Below are positions 25,925-37,603 of a DNA stretch of 64,000 nucleotides, piece by piece. The DNA is taken from positions 186,001 to 250,000 of the forward strand of contig NZ_JACRMG010000005.1 of assembly GCF_016219575.1 (NCBI RefSeq), given 5' to 3'. The DNA comes from Bradyrhizobium sp. (GTDB lineage Bacteria > Pseudomonadota > Alphaproteobacteria > Rhizobiales > Xanthobacteraceae). Made by a program: the position numbers and the translations under genes. Below the pieces are notes generated by a model that worked only from the letters and a program-made list of their open reading frames with translations, had not been told where the DNA came from and did not search any database. Position 1 is the first letter of the stretch. Each line of letters begins with the position of its first letter.

Positions 25925-27148
25925 ATGAACGCGCAAACGGCCGCCCTCAAGACATCCGCCCCGCAGACGCCCTCCCTGCCCCAGGCCAAACCGGAAGCGA
26001 TCGGGCTTTCCACGTCCCGCCTGCAGCGGCTGTCGGACGCCTTCAAGCGCGAAGTCGACGAGGGCACGCTGCCCGGCGCGACCGTGCTGGTGGCGCGCAA
26101 GGGACAGATCGGCTGGTTCGACGCCATCGGCCGGCAAAGCCCGGCTGCTTCCGCGCCGATGGCGCATGACACCATCTTCCGCATCTTCTCCATGACCAAG
26201 CCGATCGTCTCCATCGGCATCATGCAGCTGCTCGAGGACGGCCACTTCCTGCTCAACGATCCCGTCGCCAAATTCATTCCGGAATTCGCCGACACCAGGG
26301 TCGGCGTCGAAAGCGGCGGCAAGCTCGAGCTCGTTGCCGCGAAACGGCAGATGACGGTGCAGGACCTGCTCCGCCACACCTCCGGCCTCACCTACGACCA
26401 CACCGGCAACGGCCCGGTGCAGCAGCTCTATAAGGAGTCTCGGCTGCGCAGCCGCAAGATCACCAATGCCGAGCACGCCACGATGCTCGCGGCCATGCCG
26501 CTGGTCTGCCAGCCCGGCGCGGAATGGAACTACAGCCGCTCCACCGACATCCTCGGCCGCATCATCGAGGTGGTCAGCGGCAAGTCGCTCGGCGCCTTCC
26601 TCACCGAGCGTATCCTCGCGCCGCTGCAGATGGCGGAGACTGCCTTCTCCACCGGCGAGCAAAATGCCGGGCGGCTGGCCGAGCCCTTCGCCAAGGACCC
26701 CTGGAATGGAGATGAGGTGAAGCTGTTCAACATGCTCGAGAAGCCCGCGATGGAATCCGGCGGCGGCGGGCTGGTCTCGACCACGATGGACTATGCGCGC
26801 TTCTGCCAGATGCTGCTCAATGGCGGCTCGCTCGACGGCAACAGGATCATCGGCCGCAAGACGCTGGAGCTGATGGCCTGCGATCATCTCTCCCCGGACG
26901 TGGTGATCAAGGGCGACCTGGTGCCGGCAGGCCACCGCTTCGGCCTCGGCTTTGCCGTGCGGACCGAAGCCGGCATCGCGCCGTTCCTGGGTTCGACCGG
27001 CCAGTTCTTCTGGAGCGGCATGGCCGGCACGTTCTTCTGGATCGATCCGAAGGAAGATCTGTTCGCCGTCTTCATGATGCAGGGCCCGGGCCAGCGGCAG
27101 CACACCCGCTCGCTGGTGCGCAACCTGGTGTATGCGGCGGTGGAGTGA
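25925..27148 (+). CDS. Serine hydrolase of the class C beta-lactamase/esterase family
   Basis: The 407-residue protein has the catalytic SxxK motif as SMTK in FRIFSMTKPIVSIG and the YxN-equivalent Tyr in WNYSRSTD. There is no clear signal peptide, which fits an intracellular EstB-like esterase rather than a periplasmic beta-lactamase. The ATG at 25925 follows CGGGAGA. It faces the SDR gene tail to tail, with a REP-like pair between them. The substrate is unknown. Confidence 0.92.
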   Translation: MNAQTAALKTSAPQTPSLPQAKPEAIGLSTSRLQRLSDAFKREVDEGTLPGATVLVARKGQIGWFDAIGRQSPAASAPMAHDTIFRIFSMTKPIVSIGIMQLLEDGHFLLNDPVAKFIPEFADTRVGVESGGKLELVAAKRQMTVQDLLRHTSGLTYDHTGNGPVQQLYKESRLRSRKITNAEHATMLAAMPLVCQPGAEWNYSRSTDILGRIIEVVSGKSLGAFLTERILAPLQMAETAFSTGEQNAGRLAEPFAKDPWNGDEVKLFNMLEKPAMESGGGGLVSTTMDYARFCQMLLNGGSLDGNRIIGRKTLELMACDHLSPDVVIKGDLVPAGHRFGLGFAVRTEAGIAPFLGSTGQFFWSGMAGTFFWIDPKEDLFAVFMMQGPGQRQHTRSLVRNLVYAAVE

Positions 27149-27178
27149 GACGAAGCGCTCGCCCCCTCCAACACGGTC

Positions 27179-27273
27179 ATGCCCCGCGAAAGCGGGGCAT
27201 CCAGTACGCCGGGAATTATCGAGTCTATCTCTGAAGCCTCTGGAATACTGGATCACCCGCTTTCGCGGGTGAT
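27179..27273. repeat. REP-like composite palindrome
   Basis: Two hairpins, ATGCCCCGC-GAAA-GCGGGGCAT (27179-27200) and ATCACCCGC-TTTC-GCGGGTGAT (27252-27273), are joined by a spacer flanked by CCAGTA and TACTGG. The same architecture recurs at 34943-35037. It lies between convergent genes and may act as a bidirectional transcript-end structure. Confidence 0.85.
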
Positions 27274-27304
27274 GACATGCTGAGTGTGTTGCCGCGCAAG
27301 AGCG

Positions 27305-28072
27305 TCAGCTGATCGTAGCCCCTCCGTCGATCACCATGGTCTGGCCGGTCATGAAGTCGCCCGCGGCCGAGCCCATGAATACCGCCGCACCCGCGATCTC
27401 GTCGGGAATGCCGATGCGCAACAGCGGCGAGCGTGCGGTCGAGGCTTTCAGGTTGTCCGGATTGTCCCACAGCGCCTTGGCGAAATCGGTCTTGATCAGG
27501 CCGGGCGCGATGCAGTTCACGCGGATATTGTGCTTGCCGTATTCGCAGGCGAGGTTGCGCGCGAGCTGCATGTCGGCAGCCTTGGAGATCGCATAGGCGC
27601 CGAGAATGGTCGAGCCCTTCAGGCCGCCCACCGAGGAGACGATGATGATCGAGCCGTCCTTGCGCTCGATCATCTGCGGCACCACCATCGAGATCAGCCA
27701 GTTGTTGGCGACGATGTTGTTGTCGAGGATCTTGCGGAACTGATCGTCGGAGATGCCGGCGAGCGGGCCGTAATACGGATTCGACGCGGCGTTGCAGACC
27801 AGCACGTCGATCCTGCCGAAGGCGCGGTTGCTCTCGTCGACGAGGTTTTGCAGGTTCTCCTTCGAGGAGATGTTGGCGGCGATCGCCACCGCTGTGCCCT
27901 TGCCGAACTTGTCGTTGATCTCCTTCGCCACCTGGTCGCAGACGTCGGCCTTGCGCGAGGAGATCACCACCTTGGCGCCGTGCTCGGCCATGCGCTCGGC
28001 GATGGCGCGGCCGATGCCGCGCGTCGAGCCGGTGATGACGGCGACTTTTCCCTTCATGTCGAACAAGCTCAT
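27305..28072 (-). CDS. Short-chain dehydrogenase/reductase
   Basis: This 255-residue classical SDR has the cofactor motif TGSTRGIG at residues 15-22, NNA-type strand end VCNAASNP, catalytic Ser in VSSVGG and YAISK as the Tyr/Lys pair. Arg in the cofactor region (SSRKAD) suggests NADP(H). It is 45 bp downstream of the histidine phosphatase gene on the same strand, so the two are probably co-transcribed. Substrate unknown. Confidence 0.95.
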   Translation of the reverse strand: MSLFDMKGKVAVITGSTRGIGRAIAERMAEHGAKVVISSRKADVCDQVAKEINDKFGKGTAVAIAANISSKENLQNLVDESNRAFGRIDVLVCNAASNPYYGPLAGISDDQFRKILDNNIVANNWLISMVVPQMIERKDGSIIIVSSVGGLKGSTILGAYAISKAADMQLARNLACEYGKHNIRVNCIAPGLIKTDFAKALWDNPDNLKASTARSPLLRIGIPDEIAGAAVFMGSAAGDFMTGQTMVIDGGATIS

Positions 28073-28117
28073 GTGTCTCTCTCCCAGATATGATTGCGGC
28101 GATTGCGCCGGTTTGGT

Positions 28118-28822
28118 TCAGGCAAGTTTGGTCTGCACGACTTCGGGACCGGCCGGCTGATGCATCGCCGCATGCGCGGCATCGGCCATCCAGGGCTGCT
28201 GGTTCACCATCGGCAGCCGCCAGACGCTGCGATCGCCGGCCGCAAAATGATCCAGCCGCGTCACCGAGCAATTGTCGATGTCGAAGGCAAGCCCGCGCTC
28301 CGGCAATCCGCCCAGCGCAAGCCCCACCGCGGCCTTGATGGTGCCGCCATGGCCGACGGCAATCACGTCCCTGCCCGCCTCCGCCGCCGTGATGCGCTGG
28401 ATGGCGTTGCAAGTGCGGTTGTAGAGGTCCATGAAGCTCTCGCCGCCGGGCGCGGGCTCGTCGATGGCGGCGAACCAGTGGCTGCCGGGCGGACGGCTCG
28501 CCAGGAAGGCCGCGCGATTCATGCCCTGCCACTTGCCGAGATTCTGCTCCGCAAACGCAGCCTCGCGCGCCATGCTCGCGGGCCTCGGAAATCCGGTGGC
28601 CCAGATCGCTTCCGCGGTCTGATGCGTGCGTTGCAGATTGCTCGCATACCACGCTGCGCTGCGCGGCAGGATTTTCGCGACCGCCTCGAACACCTCGCGA
28701 TCGCCGGTGTCGCATTCGATGTCGAACTGGCCGTAGATGTTGCCGCCGTCGCTGCGCACCGGCGCGTGACGCACCCACCACCAACGCGTCACCACCACAG
28801 CCGGCTTGTTGTTATTGGACAT
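28118..28822 (-). CDS. Histidine phosphatase family protein
   Basis: The 234-residue protein belongs to the phosphoglycerate-mutase-like branch. The catalytic motif is RHAP, in place of the more usual RHGE, within WWWVRHAPVRS. The second catalytic His is in VIAVGHGGTIKAAVG, and the acid is in the GGESFMDLYNR segment. It is divergent from the 28951 SDR and upstream of the 27305 SDR. The phosphorylated substrate cannot be told from the sequence. Confidence 0.92.
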   Translation of the reverse strand: MSNNNKPAVVVTRWWWVRHAPVRSDGGNIYGQFDIECDTGDREVFEAVAKILPRSAAWYASNLQRTHQTAEAIWATGFPRPASMAREAAFAEQNLGKWQGMNRAAFLASRPPGSHWFAAIDEPAPGGESFMDLYNRTCNAIQRITAAEAGRDVIAVGHGGTIKAAVGLALGGLPERGLAFDIDNCSVTRLDHFAAGDRSVWRLPMVNQQPWMADAAHAAMHQPAGPEVVQTKLA

Positions 28823-28950
28823 CGCGAAATCCGTTCACTAGTGTCGTCCTACGTCAGAGCACACATCGTCTCAAGTGACTTTGCCGTTTTAAATCTTGTT
28901 TGAAATTCCGCTGCACGGCAAGCGCACGGATGGATGTCAGGGAGAAACTC

Positions 28951-29736
28951 ATGGGCCGCCTCGAAGGCAAATCTGTCGTGATCACCGGCGCCGGCAGCGG
29001 CATCGGACGCGCGGCGTCGCTGCTGTTTGCGAAAGAAGGCGCAAAACTGATCGCGGTGGACAAGACCGAGGCCGTCAGGGAAACCGCGAAGCTCGTGAGC
29101 GAAGCCGGCGGCACCGTGGAAGCCGTGATTGCCGATGCCGGCAACGAAGCCGACGTGAAGGCCTTCATAGACAAGGCGGTGTCGAAATACGGCAAGCTCG
29201 ACGTCATCTGGGCCAATGCCGGCGTCAGCGGCGGGCTGGTTCCGCTGTCGGAGCAGACCCCGGAACATTGGCAGGAAGTGTTGCGCGTCAACCTGATCGG
29301 GCCGTTCCTCGCGATCAAGCATTCGATCCCGCACATGACCAGGCAGGGACACGGCTCGATCATCTGCACGGCCTCGGTGGCGGGCCTGAAATCCGGCGCC
29401 AGCGGTCACCCCTATGGCGCCAGCAAGGCCGGCGTCATCAGCCTGGTGCAGACCACCGCCTATTCGCTGTCCGGCACCGGCGTGCGCATCAACGCGGTCT
29501 GCCCCGGCCTGATCGAGACCGGCATGACCAAGCCGGTGTTCGACCGCGCCAAGGAACGCGGCACCCAGGACAAGATCGGCCAGCTCAACCCGCTCAAGCG
29601 TCCCGGCCAGCCGCACGAACTCGCCGCGATGGGATTGTTTCTGGCAAGCGACGAGGCCTCCTACGTCAACGGCCAGGCGATTCCGGTGGACGGCGGCCTC
29701 ACCGCGTCGATGCCGTATACGGGCAAGCCGATATAA
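28951..29736 (+). CDS. Short-chain dehydrogenase/reductase
   Basis: The 261-residue SDR has TGAGSGIG as cofactor motif, an Asp in IAVDKTE that favours NAD, the NAG motif in IWANAGVS and YGASK as catalytic Tyr/Lys. The ATG at 28951 has AGGGAG 7 nt upstream; two in-frame ATG-type codons further upstream are less likely. It is followed by dispersed repeat copy B, so it probably forms a single-gene unit. Confidence 0.94.
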   Translation: MGRLEGKSVVITGAGSGIGRAASLLFAKEGAKLIAVDKTEAVRETAKLVSEAGGTVEAVIADAGNEADVKAFIDKAVSKYGKLDVIWANAGVSGGLVPLSEQTPEHWQEVLRVNLIGPFLAIKHSIPHMTRQGHGSIICTASVAGLKSGASGHPYGASKAGVISLVQTTAYSLSGTGVRINAVCPGLIETGMTKPVFDRAKERGTQDKIGQLNPLKRPGQPHELAAMGLFLASDEASYVNGQAIPVDGGLTASMPYTGKPI

Positions 29737-30525
29737 GGACTCTTGCGGCAACGCGGGCCTTCATGGTTCGAGACGCGCGTGCCGCGCTCCTCACCATGAG
29801 GGTCTGGCAACTTGCTCCGCCTCATCCTGAGGAGCCGCGCAGGCGCGGCGTCTCGAAGGATGGCCGCGCAGCAAGTACAGACGCGCCTTCTCGTTCTCAC
29901 GGCGCGATTTCGCCTGAGTCCTGCATCTCGTTGGCCCCCTCTCTGAGAGGGCGCAGGGAAAGCCGGGCGCTGGCTGCGCCCGCATCACCGTGTGCGAAGA
30001 GTGCTACAGAAACTGCACACGGGTTTGACAGGTACAGCCGAGGCAACCCGGCTTTCCCCGCGCAATGGGTTTACGGCTTACTTCGTGCTCTCCCCGGGGA
30101 ACGGCCTCTTTTGCCCCCGTTGCCTCGCCAGCACAGGCCGGCGGGGATAGACGCCAGGGTCGCGGCGCCAGGACCACACGACTTCGCCGTACGCTGCACT
30201 CCTTCGTCGGGCGGCGGACCCCGACTCCTTTCGGAACCGGGCCGTTACGCCTGGGATTGCCGCGTCCATCGCATCCTCTGCCCAACGTGTCGTGACGATC
30301 GCGAAACGCCCCTCATGCGGGCTCAGGACAGGCGGATTATGCGCCTGATTTGGGTCTTCGGTAAAGCAGAATATTTTTCAAACCAGGGCTTGACACTTAT
30401 TCCGCAAAACCGAACAAGTGATTTGCCCGTCGTGCCGAAAATGTCACAGCTCTTTCGGCGGCAGGCCGGACGCCGTGGCGCCGGCCTCGCCCAAGGTGCA
30501 GCCTCACCGAAGCGTCCGCCGCACC
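29737..30525. other. Gene-free stretch filled by repeat material
   Basis: Nearly all of these 790 bp are occupied by dispersed repeat copy B and its flanking CTTCGAGACG-type palindromic element. No credible gene was found. Confidence 0.7.
29815..30400 (-). repeat. Dispersed 0.57 kb repeat, copy B (inverted)
   Basis: This is the reverse-complement partner of 14431-14998. Long identical blocks (for example the segment containing GTCGTGTGGTCCTGGCGCCG on the minus strand) alternate with diverged or indel-bearing parts; overall identity is estimated by eye at 80-85%. The two copies bracket about 15 kb that includes rplK-secE and the stress cluster. No transposase or target duplications were seen. 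Confidence 0.85.
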
Positions 30526-32778
<2,253 letters not shown>

Positions 32779-33038
32779 TCGGCGGCTTCCTTCGTGTGGC
32801 AGTGTTTTGGCGAGAGGCGTGTCGGTACCGATGCGTACACGGACACTGCAGCGATGCGCGTCATTGGGATGCGGACAATCAGGCGGCTCGGTGGTTCCGG
32901 CAATCGGATGACTTCGATAACTGTTGTCAAATCTGACACTCGCGATGGATTTCGGCAACCGGTTCGTTAGTTGGGTGTCAAGGTACCCCTGGTGCGGCAA
33001 TATACTGCGCGCCGCTCAAGGCCCCCCTCTCGGGAAAT

Positions 33039-33953
33039 TCACACGCCTTCCGGCGGCGAGCCGGAAGCGGTGGCGGCGGGGCGCAGGCGGTTGCGCACGC
33101 GCTCCCGATAAAAGGCGTAGAGGCCGGACAGCACGATGATGGCCGCGCCAAGCAGCATGAAGGCGTCCGGGCGGTCGCCGAACGCGAGATAGCCGAGCAG
33201 CATGGCCCAGAGCAGCGCGGTGTAGCGGAACGGCGCGACGGCGGAGATTTCGCCGGTGCGCAACGCCGAGATGATGCATTGATAGCCTATCAGCAGCAGC
33301 ACGGCGGCGACCGCCAGCATGCCCACCGTGCGGCCTGACGGCGGCACCCATCCGCCGAGCGGATGGATGATGCCGGCGCCTGCGGTGGTGACCGTGAAGG
33401 TGGTCAGCAGCGCAATGAACAGCGACGGGATCTCGGTGGGAATTCTTCGCGTCGCAAGGTCGCGCAGGGTGCAGAAGGCAACCGACGAGAGCGCCAGCAG
33501 CGAGAACTCGTTGAACCCCGCGGTGCCCGGCCGGACAATGACGAGCACGCCGACGAAACCGGCGGCAATCGCCAGCCAGCGCCGCCAGCCGACGGGCTCG
33601 CCGAAAGCCAGCGCCGCACCGAGCGTAATGACGAGCGGCAGCGCCTGGAAGATCGCCGCCGCGTTGGCCAGCGGCATATGTGCGATCGACGACAGGAAGG
33701 TCAGCGTGCCGCCGATCTCGCCGATGACGCGCATGCCGACCGGCCTGATGAACAGCGTGCGCAGCGGACGCAGCGCGCCGTGCCAGGCGGCGAAGGCCGC
33801 GATCATCACCATCGCAAACAAGCCGCGCACGACGATGATCTGGCCGATGTTGAGTTCCGCCGACACCGACTTGGTGATGGTGTCGTTGAGCGTGAACGCC
33901 GCCATGGCCGCAGCCATCAGCAGGCTTCCGCGAATGTTGGGGTGGGAGTGCAA
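33039..33953 (-). CDS. DMT-family (EamA) permease
   Basis: The 304-residue protein has about ten transmembrane segments and two EamA repeats; the motif around ALAFGEPVGWRRWLAI is typical. It is closely related to the next gene, at about two thirds identity by eye, including identical C-terminal ends, SPPEGV against VPPEGV. It is the second gene of the leftward pair, 21 bp after its paralogue. Export or uptake of a small metabolite is expected; the substrate is unknown. Confidence 0.92.
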   Translation of the reverse strand: MHSHPNIRGSLLMAAAMAAFTLNDTITKSVSAELNIGQIIVVRGLFAMVMIAAFAAWHGALRPLRTLFIRPVGMRVIGEIGGTLTFLSSIAHMPLANAAAIFQALPLVITLGAALAFGEPVGWRRWLAIAAGFVGVLVIVRPGTAGFNEFSLLALSSVAFCTLRDLATRRIPTEIPSLFIALLTTFTVTTAGAGIIHPLGGWVPPSGRTVGMLAVAAVLLLIGYQCIISALRTGEISAVAPFRYTALLWAMLLGYLAFGDRPDAFMLLGAAIIVLSGLYAFYRERVRNRLRPAATASGSPPEGV

Positions 33954-33974
33954 TCGAGTATCCGGGATGTGAGA

Positions 33975-34892
33975 TCAAACCCCTTCCGGCGGCACGGCCG
34001 AAGCGGTGGCGGCGGGGCGCAGGCTGGCCAGCTTGCGCTCGCGGTAGAAGGCGTAGAGGCCGGACAGCACGATGAACGTTGCGCCCAGCAGCATGAAACG
34101 GTCGGGCCGGTCGCCGAAGACGAGATAGCCGAGCAGCATCGCCCAGAGCAGCGCGGTGTAGCGGAACGGCGCCACGGCCGACAGGTCGCCGGCGCGCAGC
34201 GCCATGATCACATATTGATAGCCGACCAGGACGAGGACTGCGGCAAGCGCCAGCAATCCGAGCGCGCGGCCGGAGGGCGGCGTCCAGCCGCCGAGCGGAA
34301 GAAGGATGATGCCGCCCACCGCCGTCACGGCCACGGTCGTCACCAGCGTGATGAACAGCGAGGGAATGTGCGCAGGAATCGGCCGGGTCGCGAGATCCCG
34401 CACGGCGAAAAAGAACACCGAGCCCAACGCAAACAGCGAATATTCGTTGAAGCCTTCGAGGCCCGGCCGGACGATGATGAGAACGCCGACGAAGCCTGCC
34501 ATGATTGCCAGCCAGCGTCGCCAGCCGACGGGTTCGCGAAACGCAAGCGCCGCGCCGAGGGTGACGGCGAGCGGCAACGCCTGGAAGATCGCGGCGGTAT
34601 TGGCCAGCGGCAGGTTGACGATCGCGGTCAGGAACGCGATCGTGCCGCCGACTTCGGCCGCCACGCGCAGCGCCACCGGCATCATCATGGACGTTCGCGG
34701 CGAACGCAGCGCGCCCCGGTGATACGCGAACGCCGCAATCAGCAGCGTCGCGAACAGGCCGCGTACCAGCATCACCTGGCCGAAATTCATCTCCGACGAC
34801 ACGGCCTTGGTGATCGCGTCGTTCATGGTGAAGCTCGCCATGCCCACGACCATGAACAGGCTGCCGCGAATGTTGGAGTGGGGGTGAGACAA
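33975..34892 (-). CDS. DMT-family (EamA) permease, tandem paralogue
   Basis: The 305-residue ten-span permease has the same layout as its neighbour: start SHPHSNIRGSLFM, the block ALAFREPVGWRRWLAI, and a basic C-terminal tail. The two genes are only 21 bp apart and arose by tandem duplication. They may work separately or as a heteromer. A REP-like element lies just upstream of the start. Confidence 0.92.
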   Translation of the reverse strand: MSHPHSNIRGSLFMVVGMASFTMNDAITKAVSSEMNFGQVMLVRGLFATLLIAAFAYHRGALRSPRTSMMMPVALRVAAEVGGTIAFLTAIVNLPLANTAAIFQALPLAVTLGAALAFREPVGWRRWLAIMAGFVGVLIIVRPGLEGFNEYSLFALGSVFFFAVRDLATRPIPAHIPSLFITLVTTVAVTAVGGIILLPLGGWTPPSGRALGLLALAAVLVLVGYQYVIMALRAGDLSAVAPFRYTALLWAMLLGYLVFGDRPDRFMLLGATFIVLSGLYAFYRERKLASLRPAATASAVPPEGV

Positions 34893-34942
34893 ATAAGAAT
34901 TCCGAGTCCAGGCGGCGGACGACGACGCGCTTCCCGCTTGTC

Positions 34943-35037
34943 ATCGTCCGCGAAGGCGGACGATCCAGTATTCCAGAGACGCCAGCGAAAAAACGGAGCA
35001 GCCGCAGCGTACTGGATACCCCGCTTGCGCGGGGTAT
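34943..35037. repeat. REP-like composite palindrome
   Basis: Two hairpins, ATCGTCCGC-GAAG-GCGGACGAT (34943-34964) and ATACCCCGC-TTGC-GCGGGGTAT (35016-35037), are separated by a spacer beginning CCAGTA and ending TACTGG. The layout matches 27179-27273, while the stem sequences differ. Confidence 0.85.
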
Positions 35038-35071
35038 GACGAACTAGGTGTGCGGGCGCATCATCGCCCGC

Positions 35072-36130
35072 TCACACCGCGCCGGCCTTTTGCGCGTATT
35101 CCCAGGAAGCCTGCGAGAGCGGCACCGTGCGGGCGGCCGACTCGAGCGCCCTGGCATTCGCCGCGGTGCCGTCGCGGACCCGGCCGGCGATGCCCTGGGT
35201 AATGCCGGCAAGGCGGAACAGATTGTAGGAGAAGTACCAGTTGAGGTCGGGCACGGCCATGCCGGTGTAATCGCAATAGATCTTGGCCGCCTCATCCTGA
35301 CTCGGAATGTTCAGCGCCTTGAGATCGGCATTGGCGAGACCCGGCATGGTCCACTGCATCAGGAGATAGGTGAAGTCGGCCATGGGATCGCCGAGCGTCG
35401 ACAATTCCCAATCCAGCACCGCGAGCACGCGCGGTTCCGTCGGGTGGAAAATCATGTTGTCGAGGCGATAGTCGCCATGGACGATCGAGATGCGCTCCTG
35501 CGCCGGCACCGTTTTGGGCAGCCATACGGCGAGCTTCTCGAATTCCGGGATGTGCTGGGTTTCGGAGGCGCGATACTGCTTGGTCCAGCGATCGATCTGG
35601 CGCGCAAAATAATTGCCGGGCTTGCCGAAGTCGCCGAGGCCGATCTTCTCGGGATCGTACATGTGCAGCTTCGCCAGCGTCTCGATCTTGCTGGCGAAGA
35701 TCTTGCGCCGCGCATCCGGCGTCTGGCTGGGCAGCGTCGGATCCCAGAATACCCGGCCCTCTTCCATCGACATGATGTAGAAGGCCGAGCCGATCACGGC
35801 ATCGTCCATGCAGAGCGCATAGGCACGCGCGACGGGAAAGCCCTGCTTGCCCAGCGCGGAAATGACGCGGAACTCGCGATCCACCGCATGCGCCGACGGC
35901 AACAATTTACCGAACGGGCGGCGGCGCATCACATAGGAGCGCTTCGGCGTATTGAGCCGGTAGGTCGGATTGGACTGACCGCCCTTGAACTGCAGGACGG
36001 TCAGCGGGCCTTCGAAGCCCTCAACATTTTCCGACATCCATTTGGCGAGGTTCGCCTCGTTGATGCGATGGCGCTCCTCGACTTCCCGGGTGCCGGAAAA
36101 TTCCTCGTCTTTCCTGACGCCGTCGTTCAC
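35072..36130 (-). CDS. APH-family phosphotransferase (ACAD10/11-type partner)
   Basis: The 352-residue protein has an APH/choline-kinase fold. The P-loop-like region is VLQFKGGQSNPTYRL, the catalytic loop is IVHGDYRLDNMIF and the metal motif is VLDWELSTLGDP. In other organisms this family is linked, or fused as in human ACAD10/11, to acyl-CoA dehydrogenases, where it phosphorylates 4-hydroxyacyl-CoA during degradation of 4-hydroxy acids. The gene follows an acyl-CoA dehydrogenase by 63 bp, so the same pathway is a reasonable inference. Confidence 0.93.
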   Translation of the reverse strand: MNDGVRKDEEFSGTREVEERHRINEANLAKWMSENVEGFEGPLTVLQFKGGQSNPTYRLNTPKRSYVMRRRPFGKLLPSAHAVDREFRVISALGKQGFPVARAYALCMDDAVIGSAFYIMSMEEGRVFWDPTLPSQTPDARRKIFASKIETLAKLHMYDPEKIGLGDFGKPGNYFARQIDRWTKQYRASETQHIPEFEKLAVWLPKTVPAQERISIVHGDYRLDNMIFHPTEPRVLAVLDWELSTLGDPMADFTYLLMQWTMPGLANADLKALNIPSQDEAAKIYCDYTGMAVPDLNWYFSYNLFRLAGITQGIAGRVRDGTAANARALESAARTVPLSQASWEYAQKAGAV

Positions 36131-36193
36131 GCTGACGCTCCCTGCGAGTTTCTTCTAGGTTATCAGGGAGCGCCGCGTTTCTAGGCGTTCCCC

Positions 36194-37429
36194 TTAGTGC
36201 CTCGGAGCGTTTTGATACTTCCGAACTTCAAGTCTGGCAATGGCGCGGTTATGCACCTCGTCCGGGCCGTCGGCGAGCCGCAGCGTGCGGATGCCGGCGT
36301 AGGCCTTGGCGAGCCCCGCATCGTCGGAGACGCCGCCTCCGCCATAGGCCTGGATGGCATTGTCAATGATCCGCAGTGCCATGTTGGGCGCAGCTACCTT
36401 GATCATGGCGATCTCGAGCTGCGCGGTCTTGTTGCCGACCTTGTCCATCATGTCGGCGGCCTTCAGGCACAACAGCCGGTTCATCTCGATGTCGGCGCGG
36501 GCCTCGCCGATGCGTTGTTCCCACACCGAGTGCTCGATGATCTTCTTGCCGAACGCGGTGCGCGACGACAACCGCCGCACCATCTTCTCCAGCGCCTCTT
36601 CGGCCACGCCGATGGTGCGCATGCAGTGATGGATGCGGCCGGGACCGAGGCGGCCCTGCGCAATTTCAAAACCCCTGCCCTCGCCGAGCAGAATGTTTTC
36701 CTTCGGCACGCGGACGTTTTCGAGCAGCACCTGGGCATGGCCGTGCGGCGCATCGTCGAAGCCGAACACGGGGAGCATCTTTTCCACCTTGATGCCGGGG
36801 GTATCGAGCGGCACCAGGATCTGCGACTGCTGCTGATGGCGCGCCGCGTTGGGATCGGTCTTGCCCATCAGGATCGCGATCTTGCAGCGGGGGTCGCCGA
36901 CGCCGGACGACCACCATTTGCGGCCGTTGATGACGTAGTGATCGCCGTCGCGCTTGATGCTGGTCTCGATATTGGTCGCGTCCGAGGAGGCGACCGCGGG
37001 CTCGGTCATCAGGAAGGCGGAGCGGATTTCGCCGTTCATCAGCGGCTTCAGCCATTTGCGCTTCTGTTCCTTGGTGCCATACCGCATGAACACTTCCATG
37101 TTGCCGGTATCAGGTGCGGAACAATTGAACACTTCCGACGCAAAGGAGATGTGCCCCATCTCCTCCGCCAGCAGCGCGTATTCGAGATTGGTCAATCCCG
37201 CGCCGCGGAATTCATCGTCCTCATGCTCGTTCGGCGGCATGAACATGTTCCAGAGGCCTTCTGCCTTGGCCTTGGCCTTGAGCTCTTCCAGGATCGGGAT
37301 CACCTTCCAGCGCCCGCCCTCCTCGTCCTGCTTCTTGTAGACCGGCACCGCCGGGCGGACGTGCTTGGTCATGAACGACCGGACCCGGTCGAGCCATTCC
37401 TTCTGCTTGCTGGACAATTCGAAATCCAT
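36194..37429 (-). CDS. Acyl-CoA dehydrogenase (ACAD10/11-like)
   Basis: The 411-residue flavoprotein introduces or removes the 2,3-bond of acyl-CoA. Family blocks are [16 protein letters not shown] (flavin/substrate region), [15 protein letters not shown] and [18 protein letters not shown], plus the C-terminal [19 protein letters not shown]. The ATG at 37429 has AGGAG 7 nt upstream. It is the first gene of a two-gene operon with the phosphotransferase and is divergent from a TetR regulator; the operator lies between them. Confidence 0.95.
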   Translation of the reverse strand: MDFELSSKQKEWLDRVRSFMTKHVRPAVPVYKKQDEEGGRWKVIPILEELKAKAKAEGLWNMFMPPNEHEDDEFRGAGLTNLEYALLAEEMGHISFASEVFNCSAPDTGNMEVFMRYGTKEQKRKWLKPLMNGEIRSAFLMTEPAVASSDATNIETSIKRDGDHYVINGRKWWSSGVGDPRCKIAILMGKTDPNAARHQQQSQILVPLDTPGIKVEKMLPVFGFDDAPHGHAQVLLENVRVPKENILLGEGRGFEIAQGRLGPGRIHHCMRTIGVAEEALEKMVRRLSSRTAFGKKIIEHSVWEQRIGEARADIEMNRLLCLKAADMMDKVGNKTAQLEIAMIKVAAPNMALRIIDNAIQAYGGGGVSDDAGLAKAYAGIRTLRLADGPDEVHNRAIARLEVRKYQNAPRH

Positions 37430-37545
37430 CGGACGCTCCTCGCTTTTCACTTTTCAAAATCGTTGGCCGCACTGTCCGCCCGCCGCCCCGCACCGGCAAG
37501 CCGGAACTTGCCGATCGTTCGCAGCAGCATTGACATTTCGCCGCC

Positions 37546-37576
37546 TTCAAACGATAGTTTCATACAACTGTTTGAA
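37546..37576. promoter_or_regulatory. Probable TetR operator
   Basis: A 31-bp segment has the ends TTCAAAC (37546-37552) and GTTTGAA (37570-37576). Inside it, CAAAC-GATA-GTTTC resembles the CAAAC-N4-GTTTG-type boxes used by fatty-acid TetR regulators such as PsrA. It is in the divergent gap, 28 bp before the TetR ATG and 117 bp before the acyl-CoA dehydrogenase ATG. Confidence 0.6.
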
Positions 37577-37603
37577 TTGCAACTCCCGATGCGGGGGCGA
37601 CCC

